Assembly (NCBI GenBank): GCA_002723195.1
Contig: PBNR01000029.1
Coordinates: 12,870 to 67,616, forward strand
DNA: 54,747 nt
Reading direction: 5' to 3'
DNA from: Gammaproteobacteria bacterium
GTDB taxonomy: Bacteria; Pseudomonadota; Gammaproteobacteria; Pseudomonadales; Pseudohongiellaceae
Within the stretch, counting starts at the first letter, position 1. The number at the start of each line of letters is the position of its first letter. Positions 32,080-39,128 of the stretch are shown piece by piece. The position numbers were made by a program, and so were the translations under genes. Below the pieces are notes generated by a model that saw nothing but the letters and a program-made list of their open reading frames with translations, had not been told where the DNA came from and did not search any database.

Positions 32080-32289
32080 ATGCAGCTTAGTAATCAAGAA
32101 AAGCCGTGCTGGTTTATAACTATTAAAAAAATGTATTTAGCAGGGCCCTTCTACACTCAGAATCAGGCCCAGTCTCATCTAAATTCTTGTATTGACATTG
32201 ATGGAAATGCCAATATAGAAATAAAAGGTGAGACGTTTACAATACCTAGAAATCAAATTAAGATAATAAAAGACACATATTGGGAATAA
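32080..32289 (+). CDS. Small hypothetical protein, 69 aa
   Basis: Start after ACAAGGTAATATA. Same pattern as the 64-aa protein at 27703: Trp-Ile/Phe strand, 'GPFYTQNQAQSHL' helix start, then 'IEIKGETFTIPRNQIKII'. Possibly paralogous accessory proteins. Unknown function. Confidence 0.65.
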   Translation: MQLSNQEKPCWFITIKKMYLAGPFYTQNQAQSHLNSCIDIDGNANIEIKGETFTIPRNQIKIIKDTYWE

Positions 32290-32305
32290 AAAAGGAATAT
32301 CTAAA

Positions 32306-32866
32306 ATGGATCATAAAATAATCCAGAATGCTATTGATATTGCCAGCAAAGCCCACAAAGATCAATTTAGAAACAACGGATTAGATCCATATATTAAGCA
32401 TTGCTTAAGAACTTCTCATTATATCGAGAAGGTCTATTCCAAATATGCTACAACAGAAGTAATTGCATCTTTTATACTTCACGACACTCTAGAAGATTGT
32501 CCTGAAAAGGAGATGCCTATTTACTATGAACAAATTTATTTAAAATGCGGACTAATTACAGCTGGTTATGTTGATTTGCTAACCAAACCAAGAGATTTTT
32601 CATTTTACAGAAATAAAAGATATAAAGCTCGTCTTTACACCTCCCCAAAAGAAGTAATAATAATAAAACTATCTGATAGAATAGATAACTTATCCGATCT
32701 AGCCCAATCGGGCTGGGACATGAAAAAATTACTTTGGTATATAAAAGATAGTGTTTCTATCTATGAATTAGCATGTAGTCGCGGCCTCATACAAGAGGCT
32801 CGCTATCTATTAAATGCTATTATGGAAGCTGAAACCTATATACATACACTGAATGTACACGTATAA
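32306..32866 (+). CDS. RelA/SpoT-type HD hydrolase (MESH1-like), 186 aa
   Basis: A stand-alone HD domain of the (p)ppGpp-hydrolase family. Signature blocks are 'ASKAHKDQFRNNGLDPYIKH' (with the first His), 'FILHDTLED' (HD pair, residues 59-60) and 'IIIKLSDRIDNLSDL' (~120-134), which matches the KLADRxxN block of RSH proteins. There is no synthetase or TGS/ACT domain, and the length fits small alarmone hydrolases. It would remove alarmones such as ppGpp or ppApp, or related nucleotides, during infection. A DatZ-type dNTPase is less likely because of the RSH blocks. Confidence 0.8.
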   Translation: MDHKIIQNAIDIASKAHKDQFRNNGLDPYIKHCLRTSHYIEKVYSKYATTEVIASFILHDTLEDCPEKEMPIYYEQIYLKCGLITAGYVDLLTKPRDFSFYRNKRYKARLYTSPKEVIIIKLSDRIDNLSDLAQSGWDMKKLLWYIKDSVSIYELACSRGLIQEARYLLNAIMEAETYIHTLNVHV

Positions 32867-32887
32867 TGATATAAGGAACATAATGTA

Positions 32888-33106
32888 ATGACAAAAAATG
32901 CTATAAAAACTATATGTGCTTGGTGTAAAAAACTAATACAAGATGGTGACACACCAGAATTATTTGGTATAAGAAGGATATCCCATGGTATGTGTGCCGA
33001 ATGCTTCGGCAACTGGGATGAAGTTCAAGAAAGAATGTGGAAGCAATCTGAAGCTGAAGAGAGGGAGAACAATGAAAAATATATCCAACCATCTGAAGAC
33101 AAATAA
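32888..33106 (+). CDS. Small zinc-finger-like protein, 72 aa
   Basis: CAWCKKLIQDGD and HGMCAECF give a CxxC plus HxxCxxC site, followed by a charged helix. Phages often carry such short zinc-knuckle proteins of unknown role. Overlaps the next gene by 35 bases. Confidence 0.65.
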   Translation: MTKNAIKTICAWCKKLIQDGDTPELFGIRRISHGMCAECFGNWDEVQERMWKQSEAEERENNEKYIQPSEDK

Positions 33107-33302
33107 TTTAACTTACACAGAGCATTTTCTCGTAGCAATGAAAATATCTTTTTTACTTTTTATTGGTTCTATGGCCTCAGCAACACATGCTGTGTTGCCA
33201 TGGTTCTTTAAAAACACAGCAACTAATTATGCAATAAAAGTTGCTGCAATCCGACTTAAAAGAAGAAACAATGCGAAACTTAGAAACAAGTCTCAAAAAT
33301 AG
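33072..33302 (+). CDS. DUF6356-like membrane protein, 76 aa
   Basis: Start at 33072 after GGGAGAACA. 'HLKTNNLTYTEHFLVAMKISFLLFIGSMASATHAVLPWFF' in pieces matches the His-Tyr-Glu-His plus membrane-helix plan I associate with DUF6356. The C-terminus is strongly basic. Function of the family is unknown. Confidence 0.6.
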   Translation: MKNISNHLKTNNLTYTEHFLVAMKISFLLFIGSMASATHAVLPWFFKNTATNYAIKVAAIRLKRRNNAKLRNKSQK

Positions 33303-33312
33303 GAAAGAAGAA

Positions 33313-33585
33313 ATGGCTAATAATAAGATGTTATATTATAAATCAACCAGACCACCAAAGTGGCCCTTTAACGTTGTAGTCAAGAAGCACGGTAGCCGTA
33401 CTATCTTGTATATTACATACGGAGGAGGAAGAAAAAGTGGTGGTGGCGCTTGGTCTGAAAATCTAAACAATGTTCATCCCAGAACAATGTCTATGATCGA
33501 AGATTATCTTGGAGAGAAGACAGTTAAAGAAATTATGAATCTCCTCAAGCCTAAGCGCAAATCCAATCCCAAGCCAAAGGCTTAA
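33313..33585 (+). CDS. Basic hypothetical protein, 90 aa
   Basis: Start at 33313 after AGGAAAGAAGA. Beta-rich with 'FNVVVKKHGSRTILYITYGGG' and a Gly-rich turn, and a Lys/Pro tail (KPKRKSNPKPKA). Likely nucleic-acid-binding by charge. Confidence 0.65.
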   Translation: MANNKMLYYKSTRPPKWPFNVVVKKHGSRTILYITYGGGRKSGGGAWSENLNNVHPRTMSMIEDYLGEKTVKEIMNLLKPKRKSNPKPKA

Positions 33586-33595
33586 AAGGAAAAAT

Positions 33596-33793
33596 ATGGA
33601 TAAATTAAATTTATTAATACAACTTGGGTTAACTGAAAAAGATATTAGTGCCTTGCTTGAGTGTGTAACTGTTTCTGGATTGCCGGATTCAACAAAAGAA
33701 AATCTAACAACGAAATTAACTAGAATAACGAAGAGTATCAATGTGGAGAACTACAACAATCCAAATCAATTAGATCTCTTCCTCAAAGACTAG
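33596..33793 (+). CDS. Small protein with C-terminal clamp-binding-like motif, 65 aa
   Basis: Helical protein ending in 'NPNQLDLFLKD'. QLDLF is a perfect match to the bacterial sliding-clamp binding pentapeptide (QLxLF) and sits four residues from the C-terminus, where such motifs usually occur. The 103-aa protein at 52190 has QIDLF in a similar place. Start after AAGGAAAAAT. Confidence 0.65.
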   Translation: MDKLNLLIQLGLTEKDISALLECVTVSGLPDSTKENLTTKLTRITKSINVENYNNPNQLDLFLKD

Positions 33794-33801
33794 AGGTGTC
33801 T

Positions 33802-34248
33802 ATGTCAAAGCTAACAGATGTATTAAAGCTCATATTTTGTTCAACTGCTTCTTTAGAAGAATTAAAACTTCAAACCCTTAATAGTTTTGCTCATTCAAGC
33901 AAAATTCTAGAAACGGAAGGTATTCCTAAAGAGCACTCAGACAAAATACAAACCTTTCTGCTTGCTATGAATGGCGAAATGGAAGAGTGCATAATTTTCT
34001 TTCAGCAAATTTTAGATTTGGTAACAAAGGAAAGAAAAAAACAGAGTTTTTATGAAATAAAAGACATGTCTTTAGACCTTAGCCAATTAACTAAAAAAGA
34101 GTACACAGAATATTATGAATATAGAAATACTATAGAAGACCAATATTACTGTTTGGCTCAAATAAAAATTCGAGATGCCGCTGAAAAAGCAGCACTAACT
34201 ACCAATCAGTTTTTTGTCTATCCTATGGATGACAAAACTATACACTAG
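33802..34248 (+). CDS. Helical hypothetical protein, 148 aa
   Basis: Start at 33802 after TAGAGG. Almost entirely alpha-helical, acidic at the centre ('LLAMNGEMEECIIFFQQIL') with a Tyr-rich stretch ('EYTEYYEYRNTIEDQYY'). Unknown. Confidence 0.7.
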   Translation: MSKLTDVLKLIFCSTASLEELKLQTLNSFAHSSKILETEGIPKEHSDKIQTFLLAMNGEMEECIIFFQQILDLVTKERKKQSFYEIKDMSLDLSQLTKKEYTEYYEYRNTIEDQYYCLAQIKIRDAAEKAALTTNQFFVYPMDDKTIH

Positions 34249-34256
34249 GAGGAAAT

Positions 34257-34604
34257 ATGTGGTTTGGACTAACAATATTTACCATTGCTGTATTTGGACT
34301 CTCATTTTTAATTACCCATAGCTTTCTTTTTGAAGCTCCCAGGAACCTATTAGCAGATCTAAATGATAAAACTGCGCATATAAGAGTGCTTGGTACTCTT
34401 ACTACGTATATATCTTATTTGGCAAACTGCATAGTCTGTTCCTCTGTATGGGTCTCTATACTTTTAATGCTTATTTATGATCACTCTATAATACTTTCCA
34501 ATACTCTTCCAGATATGTTAAACCTCGGAGACTTACCAATACTAATTGGATGGTCCGCAGGAACAAGCTGGATTTTAGGTAGAGCTACTGGTATAACTGA
34601 TTAA
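34257..34604 (+). CDS. DUF1360-like membrane protein, 115 aa
   Basis: Start after TAGGAGGAAAT. About three membrane helices, with 'NCIVCSSVWVSILLML' matching the C-x-x-C-x-x-W signature of the small DUF1360 phage/spore membrane family. Role unknown. Confidence 0.6.
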   Translation: MWFGLTIFTIAVFGLSFLITHSFLFEAPRNLLADLNDKTAHIRVLGTLTTYISYLANCIVCSSVWVSILLMLIYDHSIILSNTLPDMLNLGDLPILIGWSAGTSWILGRATGITD

Positions 34605-34630
34605 AGAACCAATATATAAGGAGAATACAA

Positions 34631-34693
34631 ATGTCAGAACGCAAATGTAAATGTTGTAAATGTTGTGAATGTTCATGTGATAACTGTTGTTAA
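34631..34693 (+). CDS. Nine-cysteine micropeptide, 20 aa
   Basis: A 20-codon frame with a good ribosome site (AAGGAGAATACAA). Cys occupies positions 6, 8, 9, 11, 12, 14, 16, 19 and 20, in CxCC, CxC and CC groups with Lys/Glu between. This recalls metallothioneins or a metal-cluster peptide. It ends seven bases before the tmRNA. The encoded composition is far from chance, but no homologue is known to me. Confidence 0.6.
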   Translation: MSERKCKCCKCCECSCDNCC

Positions 34694-34700
34694 ACCCTAA

Positions 34701-35052
<352 letters not shown>

Positions 35053-35064
35053 ATAGGATTAAAA

Positions 35065-35160
35065 ATGAAGTTGGACGTAGACAGAAAATTAAGTATACTA
35101 ATAACATTGTGGATATTAGATAAACTTGTTATGCTGGCTATGTTTTTTCTATTTAATTAG
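35065..35160 (+). CDS. Membrane micropeptide, 31 aa
   Basis: ATG at 35065 just after the tmRNA. One helix ('ILITLWILDKLVMLAMFFLF'). The ribosome site is weak (AGGATTAAA), so modest confidence. Confidence 0.45.
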   Translation: MKLDVDRKLSILITLWILDKLVMLAMFFLFN

Positions 35161-35168
35161 AGGTACTT

Positions 35169-35378
35169 ATGAACACATTATACATGTTCTACTTCATATC
35201 ATTTATCTTTATAGCTTTTTCTATTACAATGTATTATAACGAGAATAAAAGGACTAGTAAGAAGCAAAAAGAAGAAGATAGATTATGTGAAAATGCTGTA
35301 CTTTTGAGAAAGTACATGAAAGAATTATCTGAAGAAGAAAATAAAAACTTCGAAAATAAAGACTGGAGAATAAGATGA
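35169..35378 (+). CDS. Membrane-anchored helical protein, 69 aa
   Basis: N-terminal membrane helix ('MFYFISFIFIAFSITMYY') and a long charged helix ('RTSKKQKEEDRLCENAVLLRKY'). Overlaps the next gene by four bases (ATGA). Start after AGAGGTACTT. Spanin-like plan is possible but unproven. Confidence 0.65.
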   Translation: MNTLYMFYFISFIFIAFSITMYYNENKRTSKKQKEEDRLCENAVLLRKYMKELSEEENKNFENKDWRIR

Positions 35379-35557
35379 ATGACTTAATAGAACTCGCAAC
35401 CGGTCCCGTAGGTGTCTTTGCACTAGGTTTTCTTGCAGGCACCGCTTTCGGTGACTGGGCAGAACCACTAGAGCTAGCAGGCAAACTACTATCTAAAGCT
35501 GCTTCTACACTCAAAACTTTAGCTACTAAAGTCAAAAGTATCTTTGGACCAAAATAA
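35375..35557 (+). CDS. Small Gly/Ala-rich hydrophobic protein, 60 aa
   Basis: Coupled by ATGA to the preceding gene. One hydrophobic segment ('PVGVFALGFLAGTAFGDWA') and an amphipathic Lys-rich tail ('KLLSKAASTLKTLATKVK'). Membrane-active peptide-like. Unknown. Confidence 0.6.
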   Translation: MNDLIELATGPVGVFALGFLAGTAFGDWAEPLELAGKLLSKAASTLKTLATKVKSIFGPK

Positions 35558-35568
35558 CGGACAAAATT

Positions 35569-36567
35569 ATGCTAAAATCTGCTGATGTCGTAGCAGGCTT
35601 GGCTTGGGGAGATGAAGGAAAGGGTAAGATTACCTCTTATCTCGCTTCATCCGGCAAGTACAACTATGTCTGCCGTTGGGCTGGTGGCTCTAATGCTGGC
35701 CATACAGTCTACATTAATGAAAATAAATACAAGACACATGTAATCCCTTCAGGGGTATTCCACGGAATACCAAGCATTATAGGACCCTCATGTGTAATTA
35801 ATAAAACATCCCTCTACTCAGAGCTTGAGTATCTCCATGATAATGGATTTGACATACATTTGGTTAAAATATCACCTAGAGCACACATCGTTACTGATGA
35901 ACACATCCTCTTGGACAGGGAAAGGCTTGCTCCTGCCCTAGGTACAACTGGAAGTGGAATTGCACCTGCATATGCAGATAAAGCAGCACGGTGTGGTGTA
36001 CGAGCCGAAGATTATCTTCCAAAAAGTATGATATGGGATGAGAAACTCGAAGGAAACGTGCTCTGTGAAGGCGCACAAGGCGTCTGGTTGGATTTAGATT
36101 GGGGAAACTATCCTTATGTTACCTCAAGCACAACGCTCCCCTATGGGGCTTGTAGCTTGGGAATTCCGCCTCAAAAAATCAACCGTATATATGGAGTTGC
36201 CAAGATCTATGACACTAGATCTGGAACAGATCCAATATTTCCCGAATCTCTACTAGAAGATCAGATCTTATCAAGACTCGCTGATCTTGGAGAAGAAGTC
36301 GGTGTAACAACTGGACGAAGAAGAAAAGTACAATGGCTAAACCTGGATAAACTAATTCACTCTGTGAATATGACTGGAACAACAGATCTTATCATAAACA
36401 AATGTGATATTTTGGATAAGCTTGGTGTTTACAAAATCATATACAACGGAAGAGTGGCACAATTTAACTCACTCACAGATATGATTGGATTTGTGAAAGC
36501 AAGACTATCTGAGAGGTGTCATCTGTTAAAGAATAAGCTGTTCTCTTCTTCACCGTTAACCCTGTAG
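35569..36567 (+). CDS. purA: Adenylosuccinate synthetase family protein (PurA), 332 aa
   Basis: Makes adenylosuccinate (AMP branch) from IMP, GTP and Asp. Conserved blocks: 'GLAWGDEGKGKI' (P-loop-like with the catalytic Asp, ~15), 'GGSNAGHTVYI' (~40), 'GTTGSGIAPAYADKAARCG' (~125), 'EGAQGVWLDLDWGNYPYVTSS' in parts, and 'GVTTGRRRKVQWL'. It is about 100 residues shorter than cellular PurA and close to the length of phage PurZ and archaeal enzymes. PurZ of diaminopurine phages, as I recall, replaces the catalytic Asp. Here it is kept, which favours normal PurA chemistry. No DatZ or DpoZ is seen in the window. Confidence 0.88.
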   Translation: MLKSADVVAGLAWGDEGKGKITSYLASSGKYNYVCRWAGGSNAGHTVYINENKYKTHVIPSGVFHGIPSIIGPSCVINKTSLYSELEYLHDNGFDIHLVKISPRAHIVTDEHILLDRERLAPALGTTGSGIAPAYADKAARCGVRAEDYLPKSMIWDEKLEGNVLCEGAQGVWLDLDWGNYPYVTSSTTLPYGACSLGIPPQKINRIYGVAKIYDTRSGTDPIFPESLLEDQILSRLADLGEEVGVTTGRRRKVQWLNLDKLIHSVNMTGTTDLIINKCDILDKLGVYKIIYNGRVAQFNSLTDMIGFVKARLSERCHLLKNKLFSSSPLTL

Positions 36568-36588
36568 AATATAACAACCAAAAGGTCA

Positions 36589-36613
36589 CCGCCGCGAATG
36601 CGGCGGGATTTTT
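36589..36613 (+). terminator. Intrinsic terminator
   Basis: CCGCCGC-GAAT-GCGGCGG then GATTTTTC, between purA and the tRNA. Confidence 0.8.
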
Positions 36614-36647
36614 CGGTTTTACTCGGCTAGCGCCGAATTGAATTTGA

Positions 36648-36725
36648 AGGCTGGTAGCTCAATTTGGTTAGAGCGCTTGTCTCATAAACAAGGGGTTACG
36701 GGTTCAAGTCCCGTCCAGCCTACCA
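36648..36725 (+). tRNA. tRNA with CAU anticodon (probable tRNA-Ile2; tRNA-Met possible)
   Basis: Full cloverleaf: acceptor AGGCUGG/CCAGCCU, D-arm GCUC..GAGC, anticodon stem CUUGU/ACAAG with loop CUCAUAA (CAU, A37, A38), T-arm ACGGG-UUCAAGU-CCCGU, encoded CCA. C4-G69 is present. A CAU anticodon fits elongator Met or Ile2; the adjacent tilS gene favours Ile2, which needs lysidine at C34 to read AUA. Confidence 0.93.
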
Positions 36726-36742
36726 TCTTACAAGGAGACATT

Positions 36743-37366
36743 GTGATTAAACTCCTAAACAAAGTACCAAAAAGAATTACAATAGCTGTATCTGGAGGGC
36801 CTGACAGTATGGCAGCTCTGGATTTTCTAACTAAAAGACGTGACGTGACTGCTGCATTCTTTCACCATGGAACTAAAGCCAGTGATAAGGGTGAAAAAGT
36901 AGTCACTAAATATTGTAATGAACGTGACGTGACGCTTGTCACTGAAAAAATTAGCTGCACGAGACGTGGCGGCGAATCTAGAGAAGAATTCTGGAGAAAT
37001 GCCAGATATGAATTCTTCGAAAAACTAAACGGACCTGTAATTACGTGTCACCACCTTGATGATGTCATCGAATGGTGGATTTTCACTAGTTTGCATGGTA
37101 ATCCCAGACTAATTCCTTATAAAAGAGACAAGTATATTAGACCATTTTTACTTAATCGAAAACAAACACTAATAAACTGGTGCAGGAGGAATGATGTCGA
37201 CTACATCACCGATTCAACTAATAGAAACGATCTTTATTCACGCGGTTATATTCGTAACCATATTATTCCTACCATAGGTAGAATTAATCCTGGTATACAT
37301 AAAACCATGAAAAAGAAAATTATAGAAGAATTTACACGAGAAGAAGGATACGACGCAGCTTTATAG
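36743..37366 (+). CDS. tilS: tRNA(Ile)-lysidine synthase TilS, compact, 207 aa
   Basis: Converts C34 of tRNA-Ile2 (CAU) to lysidine so that it reads AUA and is charged with Ile. Start GTG at 36743, chosen because AAGGAGAC lies just upstream and because any earlier start would run into the tRNA. PP-loop 'VSGGPDSMAA' (~16-25), 'FFHHGT', 'ESREEFWRNARYEFF', 'CHHLDDVIEWW' and 'RPFLLNRKQTLINWCRRNDVDYITDSTN...RGYIRNHIIP' in parts are TilS-specific. It keeps only the catalytic domain; bacterial enzymes are usually over 300 aa. It sits 17 bases after its probable substrate tRNA. Confidence 0.9.
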   Translation: MIKLLNKVPKRITIAVSGGPDSMAALDFLTKRRDVTAAFFHHGTKASDKGEKVVTKYCNERDVTLVTEKISCTRRGGESREEFWRNARYEFFEKLNGPVITCHHLDDVIEWWIFTSLHGNPRLIPYKRDKYIRPFLLNRKQTLINWCRRNDVDYITDSTNRNDLYSRGYIRNHIIPTIGRINPGIHKTMKKKIIEEFTREEGYDAAL

Positions 37367-37620
37367 CTGCGTGTTTCTTGAGAATTCTTAAGCTAGCCCG
37401 CAACGCTTTTCACCACAAGATACTTCACCGGGTCGCTCCTGCACTGCAGTCAATCACGTAGAGTGGAGCAACGCTCTTAGGTTGCTGTCTGGTAGGCTTA
37501 TTGCTGAGTCAGACCTTAAGCGTTCTCAGAAACGAAGAGAAAGAGGATTATTATGTTGACACTTATGTCTCCTTATTATACCTTTCTTTCACTAGAAATC
37601 CTATGAAACAGGAGGGTTGT

Positions 37621-37881
37621 ATGGGATATATAAAGGAATCATTCAACATAATGAAATTAATAGGAAATTTATGCTTACGTTGCACAGTCCTTGTTCTTGC
37701 AATATCAGGAGTCGTATTAGGAGCAGTATACTTTGCTTCAGACGACCCAAATACTGCAGGCACATATGTGCAAACTTCTATCGACAGAGCTATAAAAGCA
37801 AAAAATGATTTAGTAAAAGATGTACAAGAATCCGATATTCAAGCTGAATTCGATGCTGGAAGCTTACTAGATAACGATTAG
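37621..37881 (+). CDS. Single-span membrane protein, 86 aa
   Basis: Start at 37621, decided by ACAGGAGGGTTGT. A membrane helix at ~18-40 ('CTVLVLAISGVVLGAVYFA') is followed by a polar acidic helix ('TSIDRAIKAKNDLVKDVQES'). The 250 bases upstream (37367-37620) show no gene, only a GAGAATTCTTAAG-type palindrome. Unknown function. Confidence 0.65.
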   Translation: MGYIKESFNIMKLIGNLCLRCTVLVLAISGVVLGAVYFASDDPNTAGTYVQTSIDRAIKAKNDLVKDVQESDIQAEFDAGSLLDND

Positions 37882-37888
37882 TATATTA

Positions 37889-37911
37889 CGGAGACTTACG
37901 TCTCCGCTTTT
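37889..37911 (+). terminator. Hairpin, weak terminator
   Basis: CGGAGAC-TTAC-GTCTCCG followed by CTTTTAT. Confidence 0.55.
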
Positions 37912-38373
37912 ATGCTACTTTGTTTTTCTTGGTAGCTCCCACCTAGATAAAAATTTGCTTTGTAATGAAGCAAATATGTTACGTGTTATCTGTCTGTTCT
38001 TACCCCCTTAGAGCAGAGAAAACACGGGGACCATAGCAAACTTACCAAATTCATAGCTATGGATGGTCAGCTGGGTTGGTTGTAATGCGGCGGATCACGC
38101 GACACAGTGACGGGTAGGTGTAAGGCCTACAACCTATTCATGAATGTATTTACCCCTAGGTACTTGAAAAAGAAATTTTTTAAGGTATTATAGGGGTATA
38201 CCAATTTTAATCAGTGTATTGCATTGGTTAAGAGGCAATACTCGTGGCGACTTGCTTTTGCAAAGAGCGATATTGTCGTTTCCTGTATATTTATTCTGAA
38301 GGAAACATGCAGCAACTTATAAAACAATGAAGAAAAACTCAGGAGTTCTACATGAACGAAGAGTATAAATACT

Positions 38374-38502
38374 GAATATAAGGATACTAACAGCAAATTT
38401 TATTCTTACCACAATCAAGAACGTAGCTTAATCAGGTAAAGCGCTTAACTTCGGTTAAGAGATGTCGGTTCGAATCCGGTCGAAAATGTATCCTGGATAT
38501 TC
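38374..38502 (+). ncRNA. tRNA-like RNA, candidate Y RNA (YrlA-like)
   Basis: The core looks like a tRNA: U8-A9, D-arm GCUU-AAUCAGGUA-AAGC (38426-38442), and T-arm CGG-UUCGAAU-CCG with flanking G-U pairs (38464-38480). But the anticodon arm is a 6-bp stem CUUAAC/GUUAAG closed by a UUCG tetraloop (38444-38459), so it has no decoding loop, and no acceptor stem pairs. Instead the core is enclosed by AUUUU/AAAAU and then a 13-bp end stem: AGGAUAC/GUAUCCU and GAAUAU/AUAUUC with a small internal loop. A CTTTTTC run follows. Bacterial YrlA RNAs have this plan, a tRNA mimic on a closing stem, and lie beside Ro60-family genes. Alternative: a decayed tRNA. Confidence 0.55.
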
Positions 38503-38634
38503 TTATCCTTTTTCTCTGTATTAAAGGGAGCCAGCAGCAAACTATATAATCAACAAGCAATAGATTAAATGCTCCCTGAATGCTTACCAGCACCGGAGGT
38601 TCCGAGTGACGGCTTATTGATTCCAAGCTTCTAA

Positions 38635-38668
38635 TACTGTTATGCAAGCCCCCTAGGGGCTAACAGTA
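38635..38668 (+). repeat. Compound hairpin
   Basis: Outer stem TACTGTTA/TAACAGTA (8 bp, perfect) encloses GCCCC-CTA-GGGGC. No T run follows, so it is not an ordinary terminator. Confidence 0.55.
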
Positions 38669-38768
38669 GCCTCTGGCTTCATTCCCCAATCCCAACCGTA
38701 AGCGGGTCGCGCTAATGCCGGTGCACCTTTCTGACAAACGATCAATTATTTGATCACTCACAAATGAT

Positions 38769-38790
38769 AATGGATAGATTTATATCCATT
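38769..38790 (+). promoter_or_regulatory. Leader hairpin of the RRM gene
   Basis: AATGGATA/TATCCATT stem just before AAGGAAAATTAA and the ATG. It could be an RNA site for autoregulation; that is inference. Confidence 0.45.
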
Positions 38791-38810
38791 TAAACAATAA
38801 GGAAAATTAA

Positions 38811-39059
38811 ATGAACCTGTATATTGGAAACCTACCCTATAGCCTAACTGAGCAACAGCTCAGTGACCTATTCAGTGCCTTCGGTACCGTTGATAAGGTT
38901 AACATCATCAAGGACCGTGAAACTGGAAATTCAAAGGGCTTTGGATTTGTAGAAATGGCAGACAGTGATCAAGCAACTACTGCTATGAGTGAACTCAATG
39001 GCAATGCCGTTGAAGGTCGTGAGATTAAAATCAGCGAAGCTCGTCCACGAGCTTACTAA
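38811..39059 (+). CDS. RRM RNA-binding protein, 82 aa
   Basis: A single RNA recognition motif covering the whole protein: RNP2 'LYIGNL' (3-8) and RNP1 'KGFGFVEM' (~43-50) with aromatic residues in place, beta1-alpha1-beta2-beta3-alpha2-beta4 order, and a short basic end (EARPRAY). It resembles the small RRM proteins of cyanobacteria and other bacteria. Such proteins are rare in phages in my experience. It likely binds single-stranded RNA, perhaps the structured RNA encoded upstream. Followed 69 bases later by the DUF2828 gene. Confidence 0.9.
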   Translation: MNLYIGNLPYSLTEQQLSDLFSAFGTVDKVNIIKDRETGNSKGFGFVEMADSDQATTAMSELNGNAVEGREIKISEARPRAY

Positions 39060-39128
39060 AAATTTTTTCTCATAAGGGAAAGTCAACATTAAAACTGCCA
39101 AGAAATTGGCCTAACCCTGGAGTCTTTT

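Larger units (their letters stand above)
37912..38810. other. Structured non-coding region upstream of the RRM and DUF2828 genes
   Basis: About 900 bases without a credible gene but dense in stems: CCATAGC/GCTATGG (~38031-38063), GTATTGC/GCAATAC (~38215-38241), the tRNA-like element (38374-38502), AGGGAGC/GCTCCCT (38525-38577) and a compound hairpin (38635-38668). The spacing suggests one or more stable RNAs, not simple leader sequence. Confidence 0.55.

Noticed and set aside
35569-36567. PurZ (diaminopurine pathway) call
   Set aside because: The catalytic Asp motif GDEGKGK is kept and no DatZ or DpoZ is visible. Called PurA with a note.
36638-36742. Earlier start for tilS
   Set aside because: It would translate through the tRNA gene. 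The GTG at 36743 has a proper Shine-Dalgarno and gives the normal TilS N-terminus.
38408-38490. A normal tRNA gene (Glu- or Arg-like) by its D- and T-arms
   Set aside because: No acceptor stem pairs and the anticodon arm is a 6-bp stem with a UUCG tetraloop. Reported as a Y-RNA-like element instead.
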